A stretch of DNA of 64,000 bases from Geosiphon pyriformis (GCA_016748015.1 JAAOMT010000741.1:824943-888942); one strand, 5' to 3'; shown: positions 11,492-23,441, counted from the first letter of the stretch. Notes: a model not told the origin generated them from the sequence alone. Numbers and translations are program-made.

Positions 11492-13367
11492 TCAATTAAT
11501 AGCCTGCAAATCCATCACCCTATGTTCAAATAATTTGCCAAGAATGTCTTTCAAATTAGCAAACAGTACCAAATTAGCGAAAGAGTTTTCGACTTGCAAC
11601 TGCCTAAAAGTCTTGAGACTATACAAATCAGATTGTAAAATGCTTTTATTGGAGAAATCCCTAGGCAAGTTGGTCTTGAGCTTCAGATCTTTTCTCAGCA
11701 GCCTATTCCATTTTTCACAAACATTCACAAAAGCATGACTAAACTGCAATTTATATCCAATAATAGGTTGTAAAACAGCAGATACTAAATAGAGAAACTG
11801 TTTATCAAAGACCACTTTTTTTAAGACCAAGTTAACAAAAAATTTCACATCCGACTGGGCCTTGGTAAGACTGGGCTTTGAAAGACCATTAGTGGATAAA
11901 AAAATTCCTAAGTATCTATAAGACTTGCTTTTCTTAGCAATTAAAATATCTGAATTACTAATTGTTAAATAAGGAGCCTCAACTTTGTAATTAATAAGTA
12001 TAGCTATCATTTTTTCAGTGTTAATTAAAATGTCATTGAAATAAAAAAATTTGCTAGCAATATCCAAGATATGCTGAGTAGCAGCCATGCTATTTCCAAC
12101 TCAGATAGTATTATTCACAAATGTCTCTGCAGCTAAATATAATGTCAAACCACTTTTGTGATCCCACTTGCCAGTTTGTGTAAAAAATTTTGAGTTTAGC
12201 CAATATTCAAACAAATTCTCATGTCTTTTAACCTCATACAGCAAGGGATTATAAAAAATTCTCTATAACAAAGGTGAGAAAACCTCACCCTGATCCAGGC
12301 CATCATGAACAATGTATTCATCAGTAAGTCTAAAATCTGTCATCATCTAATTAATGTGGTTATTATGTATGGTCCTAAAAAACTTAATGAAATGGGAACA
12401 CATTTTAATTCTGACCAAGTTGTTTCTTAAGTGAGACTATCCAACTGAGTTATAGGCTTTATGCATATCCTGAAGAACAAGTCACAATTCACAATTTTTT
12501 TCAAGTACATCTTCAATAACAAAGCCTACAGCAAAAATTGGGGTTTGAGTAGAAGTGCCCTTTAAAACTGAAAAATTATCTTAATGCAGCACATTATAAT
12601 TGCCACAAGCCAAAGAAATCCTATCAGACAGAATTTTGGACAAAATCTTCCTAGCTGTTTCAACCAATATTATTGGTCTCATATTAATGAAAGGCCTTTC
12701 TCAATCATAAGGCTTTGGTATCATAGAAATTCAGGCACTTTTCTATTGCTTAGAAACTGTATCAAATCTTAAACACTCATTCAAAATGTCCAGCAAGCCA
12801 CCAAGAATCTGCTGAATGCTATGTTTTCAAAGCTCATTAAGAATACCAGAAAAACCAGCAGCTTTCCCATTAGACAGAGATTTGACTACTTGTAAAAACT
12901 CATTAAGCCCAATATCACACATAATGCCTAAAAAAGCCATATTATTAACATAATTAAGAGGAGCATATTGGTTGAGCCAGTGAGCAAAAGTAGAACTAGG
13001 CACCAAATACTTTTTTATCCATCCTTCTATAATATTATTAACTGTTAATTTGATTATATGAGATTCTAAAACAAGCTTGTCATTTACCACTAAATGATCA
13101 AATACCACTTTTTGAACAGGGCAATCCAAGACACTTCTAATCATTCTACCCTTATCAGAACAAAAATTTTCCATATATTTGTCAATAGCTTTCCTAATAA
13201 AATTATTTCTGGCAGTCTTAAATTCACAGTATTTGGACTTGTGATAACTTTTCTTGACATATAACAAATGATATAAGACAACACCAAAACAACCACCACT
13301 TTTAATCAGACCATGAACTTTAATAGCTTTTTTTTCATCAATAGTAACCCATGTGTTAATAAGACAA
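11492..13367 (-). pseudogene. LINE reverse transcriptase domain, broken ORF2 segment
   Basis: From 13367 downwards, LINE phrases appear in order. NGKAAGFSGILNEL lies just above 12827. Finger and palm segments with stops follow (MRPIILVETARKIL, QGEVFSPLL), and then the catalytic box near 12105-12120, which reads FVNNT followed by TGA and VG instead of the functional F-x-D-D. After this comes the thumb (SYRYLGIFLS, about 11900-11960). At least five stops interrupt the frame, mostly TGG/CAG/CGA to stop. Both catalytic aspartates being Asn means no activity. Confidence 0.85.
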
Positions 13368-13429
13368 TGTTACTCATAAGAAGTATATTAGCATATAAAT
13401 TAGCCAATCAGAAGTAGTTGTAGTAAATG

Positions 13430-13575
13430 TAAAATTCCAGGATTCCTCTCAAGAGAAATTGCAGGATTCCAGAAATTTTAGGATTCTCATACAAGGAATT
13501 GCAGAATTCCAGAATTCCAGGATTTCTCTTAAAAGGAATTGCAGGATTCCAGGAATTCCAGAATTTCTGGTGTAA
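13430..13575 (+). repeat. Repeat block of ggaattcc/attccagg units in LTR U3
   Basis: Irregular units such as attccaggattcc, gaattgcaggattcc and aattccagaattcc recur about every 20-25 bases upstream of the TATA box. The core is nearly palindromic. Position in U3 suggests an enhancer-like array; no binding factor is known to me. The same type of block is in the LTRs at 23456 and 25668, but not in the one at 24092. Confidence 0.75.
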
Positions 13576-13602
13576 AAAATTAAAGAATTGAGGAATTTCA
13601 AT

Positions 13603-13614
13603 TATATATATATA
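13603..13614 (+). promoter_or_regulatory. TATA box of the 5' LTR
   Basis: A tatatatatata run lies just downstream of the repeat block and 600 bases before the LTR end. The equivalent run in the 3' LTR is near 23693-23704. This is the likely U3/R promoter element of the retrotransposon. Confidence 0.5.
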
Positions 13615-14218
13615 GCAGTAACATTAGAAGTAGAAAAGACAGACCTTCCAGTTTAGATTTGATCTAAAGAATCTTCTAAACTCACAAATATTAATAAATA
13701 ATTATTCTCTATCTCAAATGTACTCTCTACTATTAACACTTTATGTTGATAATAATTAATACTTAACTACACTGGAACAATAGCTCTTGATCACAGCTAT
13801 TGATGAGATACTAACTATTATTGTCTTGGCTTATTTTTTATTTTTTATTTTTTATTTCTTTTATTTTATTTTTTTTTTCTTTATTGTTATTACTAATTGA
13901 TTAAAAAATTAAGTACTGAGATACAGATATTATAGGAACTGGTAAAAGACCCATGATACAAGAGTAGAACACTTATAGACTTAAGGATAGCTTACCAGGA
14001 GGATTATTAGCCACTATGCTGAGAAAAAAATCGATGGAATTGCAATTCCAGGAGGCTATTGAAACAATTATTAAAATCTCTATCTATTATACAAAAAACT
14101 CTATAAAAAACCCTTTAGATCAACCAAACCTTCAGATACCAATAGCAAAATATTAATTAGGCACCAAGTTATAAATTTGTTATTTGATTTAAGACCCCAA
14201 ATAATTATCTATAACATT

Positions 14219-14234
14219 TGGTGCTCCCTGTGAG
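14219..14234 (+). other. Primer-binding site of gypsy copy 1
   Basis: tggtgctccctgtgag follows the LTR end after two bases. It begins TGG, complementary to a tRNA 3' CCA. The same sequence occurs inverted at the 5' end of copy 2. I cannot name the tRNA. Confidence 0.75.
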
Positions 14235-14279
14235 ATATAATTCTACAGAGAACCTGCACCAACAACAACCATCCAAACA

Positions 14280-16060
14280 GTGACAGAATCTGAAAAAATA
14301 GGAACAAACCATTTGGGATTTGCAAAATCCTTATTCCAATATTATTACACCCATCTCAGATTAACAAATAATAGTTGGCCAACAGAATCAGCTTTCAATT
14401 GCTATGTCAATGAGAAAATTATATATCATTTAAGAGACCAAAGAGATCCAAAATCCACTTTCAACAATTTTTTTAGTAAACTACTCTAAAGCACTACCCT
14501 TCTGCAAAATTATTTATTCACATCATTAATCACAGAAATAAACAGGAAAATTGAAAAATACACCAAACAAAAATTTCTTATCATGTTTGCTGATAAAAAA
14601 AAAAGAAGGCTACAAACACCAGCAGGAATCCCAAAGCAAATTTAACTACCCACTTGGAAGAAACAAAAATTTGATTCACTGACCAATCTATTGTATCATC
14701 ACACACCTAGAAGTACTATCAATATAACATTAACAAACACATCTACCACAAATGTGATAACACTATTAAACAAGATTCCATTCTAAAGTAAACAAAAAAA
14801 AACAGAATTACTAGAAACATATGGTGATTATTTTGAAGAATTTAAATTATGATTCCTAACACCATCAGAAATTTAATCACTACCACCACAACCAGATTTT
14901 GGAGTCATTAGTCCTTGGAAAATAACTGACTCTGAAGAAAAAAAAGGTAGCAATTGGGAAAATAATAACCAAAACACAATTCTAAAAAAACCAGAAATTG
15001 GAACTCTGGTTAATCAAACCTTAAAAAACCAGAATAATCAAAACTCCAACATTAATAATCAACAATACTTACCTCCAGTAATCATGATCAATCCACCACC
15101 AGCTTCACCAATCAACAAACAGCAACAACAACAGCAACAATCACAACCACCACAACCACGACAACCACCACAACAGCAATAACTACAACAACAACCACAA
15201 CTGCAATCACAACTATCATTAATACAAATAGCATATGCACCCATTGCCAAAATTAAAAAATTTTCTAGTGAAGAGAATGACACTTAAATGTGGATTAATG
15301 ACATCACCAAAGCCATTACCACTAATAACTGGAATAATACCAGAGCCCTTCAAGTAATCCCCTATTTTCTTTAAGATGCTGTTGACTTGTGGTATCATAG
15401 TCTAGCTCAGAAACCTCAGACATTTGATGCATTTAAATTAGAATTTTTAAGATATTTTAATAACAGCAACAGCATCAACTATCTAGCCAATACTTTTACC
15501 ACAATTAAACAAGGAGACACTGAAGCAGTTACTACTTATTTGGAATGTTTCTATCGAAATCTGTGCCAAATACAAGCCATTAACACCAATTATTTTACTG
15601 CAGCCCAGATTCTAAATCAGTTTATTCATGGATTGCACAGTAGCATCCTGCAACACATATGTCCAATATATTCACAAACTCTCCAAAACATAGTTACCAA
15701 TGCACAAGATTTTGAATCTGCTAAACTCAAAGCTAACCATGCTCAAGCTGTCAATTTAGTGATGAATAGATTATCTGAATTGGATTCTAAGCTAAAACAA
15801 TTCAGTAATTCTATTGACAAAATTGGAGGGATACTTAGCTAACAATCAGGCAATTTATCAACCTCCACAACAATGCAACAATCAAGGAACTGTGAATCGT
15901 TTTCAGAATCAGTCACATTTATTATCCTTCACCAATCAACAGTGGCAACAGGAAACATGTGTTTGCCACTACTGTGGTAAACAAAGATATTTGAAAATCA
16001 ACTGCAGATTAAGAATAGATAACCAATAATCAGGAAATCAATGACAAAACCCCAATTGCC
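14280..16060 (+). pseudogene. Gag of gypsy copy 1, broken
   Basis: Gag packages the element RNA. The N-terminal open piece (14280-14489) starts MTESEKIGTN. A Gln/Pro-rich low-complexity stretch follows at about 15110-15220. The capsid-like region lies at 15387-15842 with phrases such as LWYHSLAQKP and FIHGLHSSIL. A nucleocapsid knuckle sits near 15960-16010. The knuckle reads CHYCGKQRYLKINC: the His of C-x2-C-x4-H-x4-C is Tyr, a C to T type change. Several stops and a TGA/TAG-type frame break near 15830 inactivate it. Copy 2 carries the same arrangement at 32380-34073. Confidence 0.8.
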
Positions 16061-16431
16061 AATTTCAAACTCCAAGTTATCAATCAAACTCAGAACTATA
16101 TCAACCAAATTACATATCTATAACACAGCAACAAATTTATCACCCACCAATTTATCAGCCAACAACACCCATTATTTATTAACTGCAGTCCCAACCCATT
16201 TATCAGTTGTAGCCTCAGGTAATTTATCAATCCTAACAAATTCAAACACTATCTTAGAACTTATCTCAAAACAAAATCCAAAGGCCAAGACTGACACAAC
16301 AAAGCTGAAGATTGTTAATAGTAGTTTATTAACTGATTCCTAGTTCTTTCATGCAACCATCAGGATCTCGACAATAGAATTCAGACACCAGATACACCCA
16401 AAACCTGAATTTCCAGAACTATTTAAGTTTC

Positions 16432-16925
16432 TTGGTCACCCCAAAAGATGCCACATCTAACAAATTCAAAGCCAACCAAAAGCCACTTACTAACAATATT
16501 CTACCAACAACCATTATGGAGAACAAATCACTTACTGTTATTTTTCTGTTTAAACTCAAAGAACCAGTTGAAATGTCACTATTCAGTGGAACTGCTCTAG
16601 AATCAAAACCCATTATTGCGATGTATACAGATGCTAAAGTTGATGGGCAGCACATAAAACTGATCCTAAAGAGTAGATCAGCTGGTAGTATCATTACAAA
16701 ACAACTCATGGACCAATTAGATTACCAAGTTGATTGCACTGTAAGTGCCAGAATCATAACAGCTGATGGAGTAATCAAAATTCTGATCAGCAAGATAGAC
16801 AACTTACCTATTGAAATCAACAACATTATTGTACTCATCAAAGTTCTTGTGATGGAAGCAACCTAGTACCAAGCACTTGTTGGTAATAACTGGCTGTCCA
16901 AAACCAATATAACACTTGATTAGAC
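16432..16925 (+). pseudogene. Retropepsin-type aspartic protease of gypsy copy 1, broken
   Basis: The protease would cleave the polyprotein. The catalytic segment at about 16650-16690 reads LILKSRSAGS, whereas copy 2 keeps LILDSGSADS. Both the catalytic Asp and the Gly of the D-[ST]-G motif are therefore lost here. A typical tail segment (VGNNWLSKTN) follows after a TAG at 16864. It lies between the gag knuckle and the Cys-rich block. Confidence 0.8.
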
Positions 16926-17279
16926 CACATAAGAACTATACCTTAGCCAGAACAGTTGACACACACATGTACCAGCCATGTATGGCCATTTCAAGACTAT
17001 CACTCTGTCAGCACTACTGATCAAATTCGAGGAAGAAAAGAAAAAATCTACCTGAAAAACCTACCACATGTTCTGAGCCAATAAAAATCACAATAAGCTA
17101 TCACCAATACTCTTTTAGGATGACAAAGAAAAAAAAAAGTGAAAAGAAAAATCTATCTGGAATACCAACCAAGTCTGGAAAACTGACAACAATTAGAACA
17201 AACTAACAACAACTTGGGAGTAGAAAAAAGATAACAATAAGGGAAAAGAGAAAGAAGAAGAAAATCTAACACCAACTAC

Positions 17280-18200
17280 TTATAGCCCATATGCTTACTC
17301 TTCATTACAGCCATCTAACTATTGCCAATCAAAATTGGTATGTGTAGATTGCGGCAAGAAATTGTTGTTAATGGGTGCATGCTGTGGTGATGATGAGGAA
17401 TACTCTATAGCAACAAAGTTATATTGTTGGTCATGTGTTATAGAACAGTTTGAACATCCAAAAAGACAAAGAAAATAGGATAATAAAATCTTGTCTTGCA
17501 TATAGAACTATTTTATCTGACAAAAGAATGTGGAATAATATTCCTAAACAAGAAAAAATGTGCAACGAAACATGCCAGTATACTATCCTGATAAATGACT
17601 AGATACACAAAAGAACTTCAATTGACAATGCCTAGAAAAGAACATTGTGACAATTGGAAAGATATCCTCATGACAAACATAAAATCTGGAGAATAGCAAG
17701 TGCAAAAGCAAAAGATACCACTACCAGTGAGTTATTAGAAATTAAGAATAACTCACTTTTACTGTCTGAACCTGAATACATCCTCACCTTCAACATTTTT
17801 GGCAATATTGAAGATGATCCAGAAGAATTCCATGAACATTACCAGCAATTAGCACTCATTAAGAAAAAACAAGAGCAGCATTTAGAGCAGTTGAATACTC
17901 GATTATGTTAACACTGCTTAATTTTCTATGACTTCCAGTATTGTAATAAGTGTAATCTTATTTACAATTCACTACCACACATAGTCTACATAATCCCAAA
18001 AGAAAACGAATCAATCAGCAGTTGTGCATCAGAATTAGAACCAACTTCCAATCCTGATTCAAACTCCAACAATGACAATAACAACAAAAACAATGGTTCC
18101 AGCTCTGCTTAATATGACAACAAAAATAATAGCAATTCAAACTCTGATTCAAACTCCAAACAATACATTGCACTCCCTGATCTTAACAAGAAGCAAAAAC
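17280..18200 (+). pseudogene. Cys-rich, probably zinc-binding block of gypsy copy 1, broken
   Basis: Between protease and dUTPase lies a region not normally present in gypsy pol. The first module reads CVDCGKKLLLMGACC and later YCWSC (about 17340-17440), giving paired CxxC motifs. A second cluster near 17905-17960 precedes an acidic/Asn/Ser-rich linker (SNPDSNSN type, about 18030-18160). Copy 2 keeps the same Cys pattern more completely. Zinc binding is inferred from Cys spacing. The role is unknown; nucleic-acid or protein binding are possibilities. Many stops inactivate it. Confidence 0.6.
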
Positions 18201-18232
18201 TGAAATAGTTTAGTGATAATAATGAAGATATT

Positions 18233-18828
18233 ATGCCAGAATGTGCACATGATACTAATGCAGAGTTTGATCTAAGTTATCTGAGAAAAAATCCCATTAA
18301 ATTGGAATCTCATTCACATATCTGTATTGATCTCAAAATAGCATTGAAAATTCCAGCAACAACAATGGTTCAGTTAGCATCTAAAAATAGCTTAGCCAAA
18401 AAAGAAATCAATATCAGAAAAAAAATAACTAATACAGAATATGTAGGAAATATCATTACTATATTACAAAATAACTCAAAAAAGACATATATTATAGATC
18501 CAAACAAAAAAATAGCACAAGCAATATTTCTGACTTTGGTTAAAATAGCTCAATTAGTATCAGTAAGAAACAGAGAAGAATTAGCAATAACAGCAAAAGA
18601 AATACAGGGATTTGAATCAACAGGTAGAATAGATGTACCAGTTAATATGACAAAGGAAAAGGTTAGTGACAAGAGAGAAATTATCTCCACCTGTTAATTA
18701 ATTTTTATTCTACCATATGACCAGTATATGTTAGCCATAAAAAAAGAAGTAAAAGATCAAGCTCAGTTGTTTGAAGCAGAAGCCACCATCTGCAAATCAG
18801 GAAAGATTGGACTTACTAATCTTTACAT
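18233..18828 (+). pseudogene. dUTPase-like domain in gypsy copy 1, broken by an insertion
   Basis: dUTPase hydrolyses dUTP to dUMP and pyrophosphate, limiting uracil in DNA. Trimeric dUTPase motifs occur in order: HDTNAEFDL (motif 1), ASKNSLAKKEI (motif 2), ITNTEYVGNI (motif 3), DPNKKIAQAIF (motif 4) and IQGFESTGRI (motif 5). Motif 3 has Asn where the family has the catalytic Asp. Copy 2 shows ID at that place, so this is probably secondary loss. The domain continues into a linker that is interrupted at 18828 by a 0.9-kb insert and resumes at 19725. Identification rests on motif order, not on a search. Confidence 0.7.
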
Positions 18829-19724
18829 TGTTACTGGAGGTTTTTGGTCTCTTTTCTTAAATGTTGTTGATGCTTGTTTGCTGTTTTATTCACGACTAGA
18901 GGAAGTAGTTGAACCTTCGATAACTGAATTTATCTTCAAATTATCTCCTATAATTTGAACCGCTGGGCTTATAAGTGGAATGGCCAATTCTGTGCCAGTT
19001 ACTTTATGTAGTTACGTTGTAGTAAATGTCAACTCTTTCCCAGGAATTGCTCGTCTGGAAGCTCACTAAAAATGTGTAGTTACTTTGCTGTGAAAGTCAA
19101 CTCTTCTACAGGAATCTCGTCTGTAGGCTACCCAAATGATTATGATAANNNNNNNNNNNNNNNNNNNNNNNNNNNNNNNNNNNNNNNNNNNNNNNNNNNN
19201 NNNNNNNNNNNNNNNNNNNNNNNNNNNNNNNNNNNNNNNNNNNNNNNNNNNNNNNNNNNNNNNNNNNNNNNNNNNNNNNNNNNNNNNNNNNNNNNNNNNN
19301 NNNNNNNNNNNNNNNNNNNNNNNNNNNNNNNNNNNNNNNNNNNNNNNNNNNNNNNNNNNNNNNNNNNNNNNNNNNNNNNNNNNNNNNNNNNNNNNNNNNN
19401 NNNNNNNNNNNNNNNNNNNNNNNNNNNNNNNNNNNNNNNNNNNNNNNNNNNNNNACTACAAGTTATTTCGCTGAACTATGAATTATTTCGGCCAATTTCC
19501 ATTAATTTCGGCGAATTTTTGCTATGTTATATGGTTCAGGGTATTGTGTAAATTGATCATCTCAATTTCTATGGTCCAAATCGGGTTATTGATTAAATGA
19601 TGATAATTGCTAATTTGATTAAATAATAAGTGAAATTCGAAACGATAATAATATATGCTAATTAATGATAGGAATTATAAAGGAAATTTCATGCTAATTA
19701 ATAGCTAAAATTCTACTGGTAACA
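18829..19724 (+). mobile_element. 0.9-kb insertion with TG...CA ends, likely solo LTR or small non-autonomous element
   Basis: The insert begins tgttactggagg and ends ctggtaaca, and is flanked by acat on both sides (18825-18828 and 19725-19728). Removing it and one acat restores the reading phrase NLYIPAKSPKN, as in copy 2 (NLYISAKNPKN). It has no coding capacity. It contains two imperfect tandem units of the type tagttac...gtcaactct (about 19010-19130) and, after the gap, repeats of atttcgg. It retains many CpG sites, so it is younger than its host. An old inverse copy lies at 37554-38525. Confidence 0.85.
19149..19454. other. Assembly gap (306 N)
   Basis: A run of N within the 0.9-kb insertion, in the stretch next to imperfect tandem repeats, probably the reason for the gap. 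The homologous stretch of the decayed copy at about 37856-38217 is of comparable length. Confidence 0.98.
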
Positions 19725-21360
19725 ACATACCAGCCAAAAGCCCCAAAAACATCAAAATTCTCATTTACAACACAACCAGAACTGTTATCGAGATACCAAA
19801 AGGAACTATTATTAGATACTTAACCACTGAAGTTGAGAATCAACCACCAAACAACATTTTAGATTTTTCACAGCTTTGTAAATATGTGAATATCACATTA
19901 CAAACCATTTATGGACAAAGTAAATATTATCTGCTCCAACCAGAACAATTGGAACAGATGAATATAGGGAATCTAAATTCACTCCAACAAATGCAATTAA
20001 AAATGTTATTTAACAATTTCAGTAACATCTTTGCTAGTAAAAATAAATTTGGTCACACCAACATCATCCAACATCAGATCAATACTGGAAAAGCAATGCT
20101 AATTAAACAAAGAGCATATTGAGTACCACCAGCCAGCCATGAGATCATCTGTTAAGAAATCAACTAAATGTTAAACAATAGACTAATTCAGTCATCGATA
20201 AGTCTATGATTATTACCAATGGTACTAGTCTGAAAGAAAAATGAAAAAATCCACTTTTGTGTAGATTATAAAAAGCTTAATGGTGTTATTCATGGAAATA
20301 GTTATCCAATTTCACGAATTCAGGAGTTATTTGACACTTTTGGGAGAAAGAAATGGTTCTCAACACTGGATTTAGATAGTGGTTACTGGCAAATAGCCAT
20401 GAATTCAGCCAACAAAAAAAAAACAGCATTTATCACAAGAGAAAGAAATTTTGAGTTTGAAGTAATGCCATTTGGATTGATGAATGCTCCAGCAACATTC
20501 CAATAGTTCATAAAAGTTGTATATACTGGACTACTATAGAAATCAGTAGTTGTCTATTTAGACAACATCAATGTGCTTTCCAAAACATTTGATGATCATT
20601 TACATCATCTCCAACAAGTATTTGAAAGACTTAAACAAGCAGAATTGAAATTAAACACAAACAAATGTTTCTTTGGCAAAACGGAACTCAAGTTTTTGGG
20701 ACATGTTGTGAGTAAAGATGGTATCAAAACAGATCCAAATAAGATAGAAATTGTTAAGAACTTTCCAGTATCAAATAATCTCACAGAATTAAGAGCATTC
20801 TTGGGATTTGTTAAATACTACTGCCACTTTATCAAAAACTTTTCTAAAATAGCTCAACCACTATACCAACTCCAAACAAAAAACACCAAATATAAATAGA
20901 CTGAAACTCAACAAAAGACTTTTGATACATTAAGAAGAAAACTTATTCAAGCCCTAGTACTAATCTATTCAGACCATAGCAAGCCATTCATAATTACAAT
21001 CGATGGATCTGGTCAAACATTGGGAGCAGTACTATCACAGAGAGAACCAGATGGAAGAGAATATTCAGTAGCATACATTAGTAGAAGCTTAAGTCTAGCA
21101 GAAAAAACTATGGAACATCAGCATTAAAACACTTAGCAATTTATTGGGCAGTCATCAAATAGAAAGAATATTTGAGTAAGAAGTTTGATGTATACACCAA
21201 TTACAAGGGATTGATTTCAATTCAGAAACAAGAATTTGTAGACAATTGCCATACTAAATAGAAAATAGAACTTTTACCATTCAATTATACAGTATATTAC
21301 AAAAAAGGAAAAGAAAACAAAAATGCCAACAGTCTGTCACAAATAAGACAAATCTAAAAA
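19725..21360 (+). pseudogene. Reverse transcriptase and RNase H of gypsy copy 1, broken
   Basis: A linker (YLLQPEQLEQM, about 19930) leads into the RT: FCVDYKKLNGV, LDLDSGYWQIAM, and the catalytic box VVVYLDNINV (about 20540-20572), where the second Asp of YLDD is Asn. FLGFVKYYCHFIKNFS follows at about 20800. RNase H begins near 20990 with ITIDGSGQTLGAVL. Stops include TAG for Trp at about 20503 and 20897 and TAG for Gln at about 20537. Copy 2 keeps YLDD. Order and motifs are typical Ty3/gypsy pol. Confidence 0.9.
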
Positions 21361-21589
21361 CATTTTAACACAAAAATATAACAAAAAATAAATATACAAA
21401 AATACCAACAATTCTAACATTATATAAATACTCAATTGTTCAAGGAAAAATTATTTTCAAAAGAACAAAACAACATAAAACAACAATCAAAATATTTTAT
21501 TAATTACCAAAATATACTTTACCAAAAAAACAGAAAGAATTCAGATTAACCAACCAGAGTAATCACAAAACCAGAGAAAAAAACAATAT

Positions 21590-22685
21590 TGTTCAATATA
21601 CACTCAAATTCAACAGCAGGACATTTCTATAAAAAAGCAATCATAGAAAAAACCAGACAAAGATACTATTGGCCATCAATATATCCAGACATTATCTAAT
21701 ATGTTCAAAATTGTGATGCTTGTCAGAGAAAAAGAGGAACAAAACCCAGTGAACCACTAAGACCAATCAAAGTAGGACAACCATTTGATCACATTGGAAT
21801 TGATTTAGTCAGACCATTAACAATAACCAGCAGAAGCAACAGATACATTGCAATAGTCATAGACTATCTTACTAAATAGCCAGAAGCAAAAGCCATTCAA
21901 AGAGCAGATGCAGAATCCATTAATGAATTTGTTCATCAAGATTTAATATGTCAACATAGATGTTCAAAAAAACTACTATCAGATCAAAGAACTTACTTTG
22001 TAAATAGAACATTGGCAGAATTAAGTCAAAAATTTGGGATAAAAAGACCATTATCATTATCATACCATCCACAAACAAATGGGTTAGTTGAAAAATTTAA
22101 CAGAATATTGTGTGAAGCTATTACTAATATCAGCCAAGAAAACCAGGACAAATGGAATTTGATTATACCATCAATATTATTTGCTTATTGGACAATGAAG
22201 CAAAACACTACACAAGCAACACTATTTGAATTAGTATACAATAGAACAGCAACATTACCAGTTGAGATAGAAGTAAAGACATATCCAACAGAACCAATAA
22301 CAAAAGAAAATTTTCAAAGAACATTATTAAGAAGAACATATGACTTAATGGAGACACTAGAAAACAAATAGCAAAAAGCAGCTGATAACATCCAAAAGTC
22401 ACAGGAGAAACAAAAAGAAAGACACGATAACCAACTACTAGATAAACCAGTTAAATTCAAGATTGAAGACAAAGTATTTCTATATTGTACTAAAGCAGAA
22501 AAACAATGGAGTGAAAAATTTGACTCCAAATGGAATGAGCCATTTTACATAAAAGAAAGTCTTGGAAATGGAGCTTACAAATTAAGATGGGACAACAAAA
22601 TCTTAGCCAAAGCAGCACATAGTAATTAACTGAAACCATACTATCATATAGTGTTACCATTTACTACAATTAGGAGTACAGCAAA
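21590..22685 (+). pseudogene. Integrase of gypsy copy 1, broken
   Basis: The zinc-binding HHCC part is present (HSNSTAGHF at about 21602, CDACQRKRG at about 21715). The DDE core follows with GIDLVRPL (Asp), LLSDQRTYF (Asp) and YHPQTNGLVEKFNR (Glu). The C-terminal part ends in a GPY/F-like segment (KWNEPFYIKE, AYKLRWDNK). The catalytic triad is intact, but TAG replaces Trp in DYLTK-W-PEAK at about 21877, and other stops follow. No chromodomain is visible after the integrase. Confidence 0.9.
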
Positions 22686-22783
22686 TACTAGTCCGACCAG
22701 AAAAGATTTCATGAGATTTGGAGCCAATCATAATCATTGGACCAAATACATAAAATTGAACAATAAAAAAAATATAAAAAAAC

Positions 22784-23440
22784 ATGGTAAACGTGACAAA
22801 AGACTCCAGAAAAATGGAAATCACTAACAATATCCACTCATTAGCACAACAATTCTTCCAACTGATTCAACAACAGAATATAGAAATTATCATCAATCAA
22901 CAAACCATTCAATACCAAAATACCAGAAAGAGACCCAAATACAAAAATCAAAAGAAAACAAAAAACACTATTGACAAAATAATTTTGAAAATAAAATTAG
23001 CAATAAAAGAACCAATAAGTGTTACCACATATCAAGAGTTGACCAAAGAAACTTGGAAATAATAGATACATGAATTTTCAAGAAACTTTTGTTATTTCCA
23101 CTTGAGACAACATTTAAACATTCAAAACTTATACATGGATAAAACAAAACAATTATTTGATACAACAATATTGCAACAACTAGAACAATTTGTGAAAAAA
23201 AACAACATGACTACACAGGCAAGAGCCATCTATTGGCTATATACAGAATTTCAAGACAGATCAGAAATTTTACTTAATCCAGAAATAGATTCTATTACAG
23301 TTAACCAAATGGGAAAAATAACCAACATCTAATTTGAAGAATTACAGAACAAAATAACTTAAGTAATTCTCAAAAAAAAAGTTCAAGAAATACTCAAAGA
23401 TGGAGAATTAGAATTGAGGGATCTCAATGGAGCTCAATAT
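22784..23440 (+). pseudogene. Extra ORF between integrase and 3' LTR of copy 1, unknown
   Basis: Two open pieces (22784-23062 and 23102-23332), separated by a TAG and a frame change, form one reading unit of about 200 residues that ends just before the polypurine tract. The first part is Gln/Asn/Lys-rich (AQQFFQLIQQQNIEIIINQQ). The second has LNIQNLYMDKTKQLF and ILLNPEIDSITVNQMGK. There is no signal peptide, membrane segment or known motif, so it is not an envelope gene. The same reading unit, diverged but in the same order, follows LTR c in the minus-strand element (24975-25650), so it was a real gene of the family. Confidence 0.6.
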
Positions 23441-23441
23441 T

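Larger units (their letters stand above)
9607..13367 (-). mobile_element. LINE (non-LTR retrotransposon), 5'-truncated, broken
   Basis: A minus-strand element containing the reverse transcriptase, thumb and RNase H part of ORF2 plus a C-terminal region. It ends in an A-rich tail (minus-strand aataaaaaaaaata near 9607-9620). The 5' end is not natural: coding sequence is cut exactly at the TG of a gypsy LTR at 13368, so endonuclease and ORF1 are missing. Composition is CpG-poor, and stops occur where Trp, Gln or Arg codons are expected. Confidence 0.85.
13368..14216 (+). repeat. 5' LTR of gypsy copy 1
   Basis: It starts tgttactcata and ends tataaca, giving the usual TG...CA ends, and is immediately followed by a primer-binding site. 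The start recurs at 23456 (3' LTR) and inverted at 24972 and 26522. The LTR holds a GGAATTCC-type repeat block, a TATA box, and AT-rich probable polyadenylation sequence with aataaa near 13690. The five bases before it are gacaa. Confidence 0.9.

Noticed and set aside
11274-11738. 154-codon plus-strand frame in the LINE region
   Set aside because: Antisense to recognisable LINE thumb sequence on the minus strand.
15059-15283. Minus-strand Cys-rich small protein
   Set aside because: The Cys/Gly runs are the antisense of the CAA/CCA-rich Gln/Pro stretch of gag.
19072-19551. Open frame spanning the N gap
   Set aside because: It consists mostly of unknown residues and lies in a non-coding insertion element.
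22784-23440. Envelope gene of an errantivirus-like gypsy element
   Set aside because: No signal peptide, transmembrane segment, cleavage site or Cys pattern of envelope proteins.
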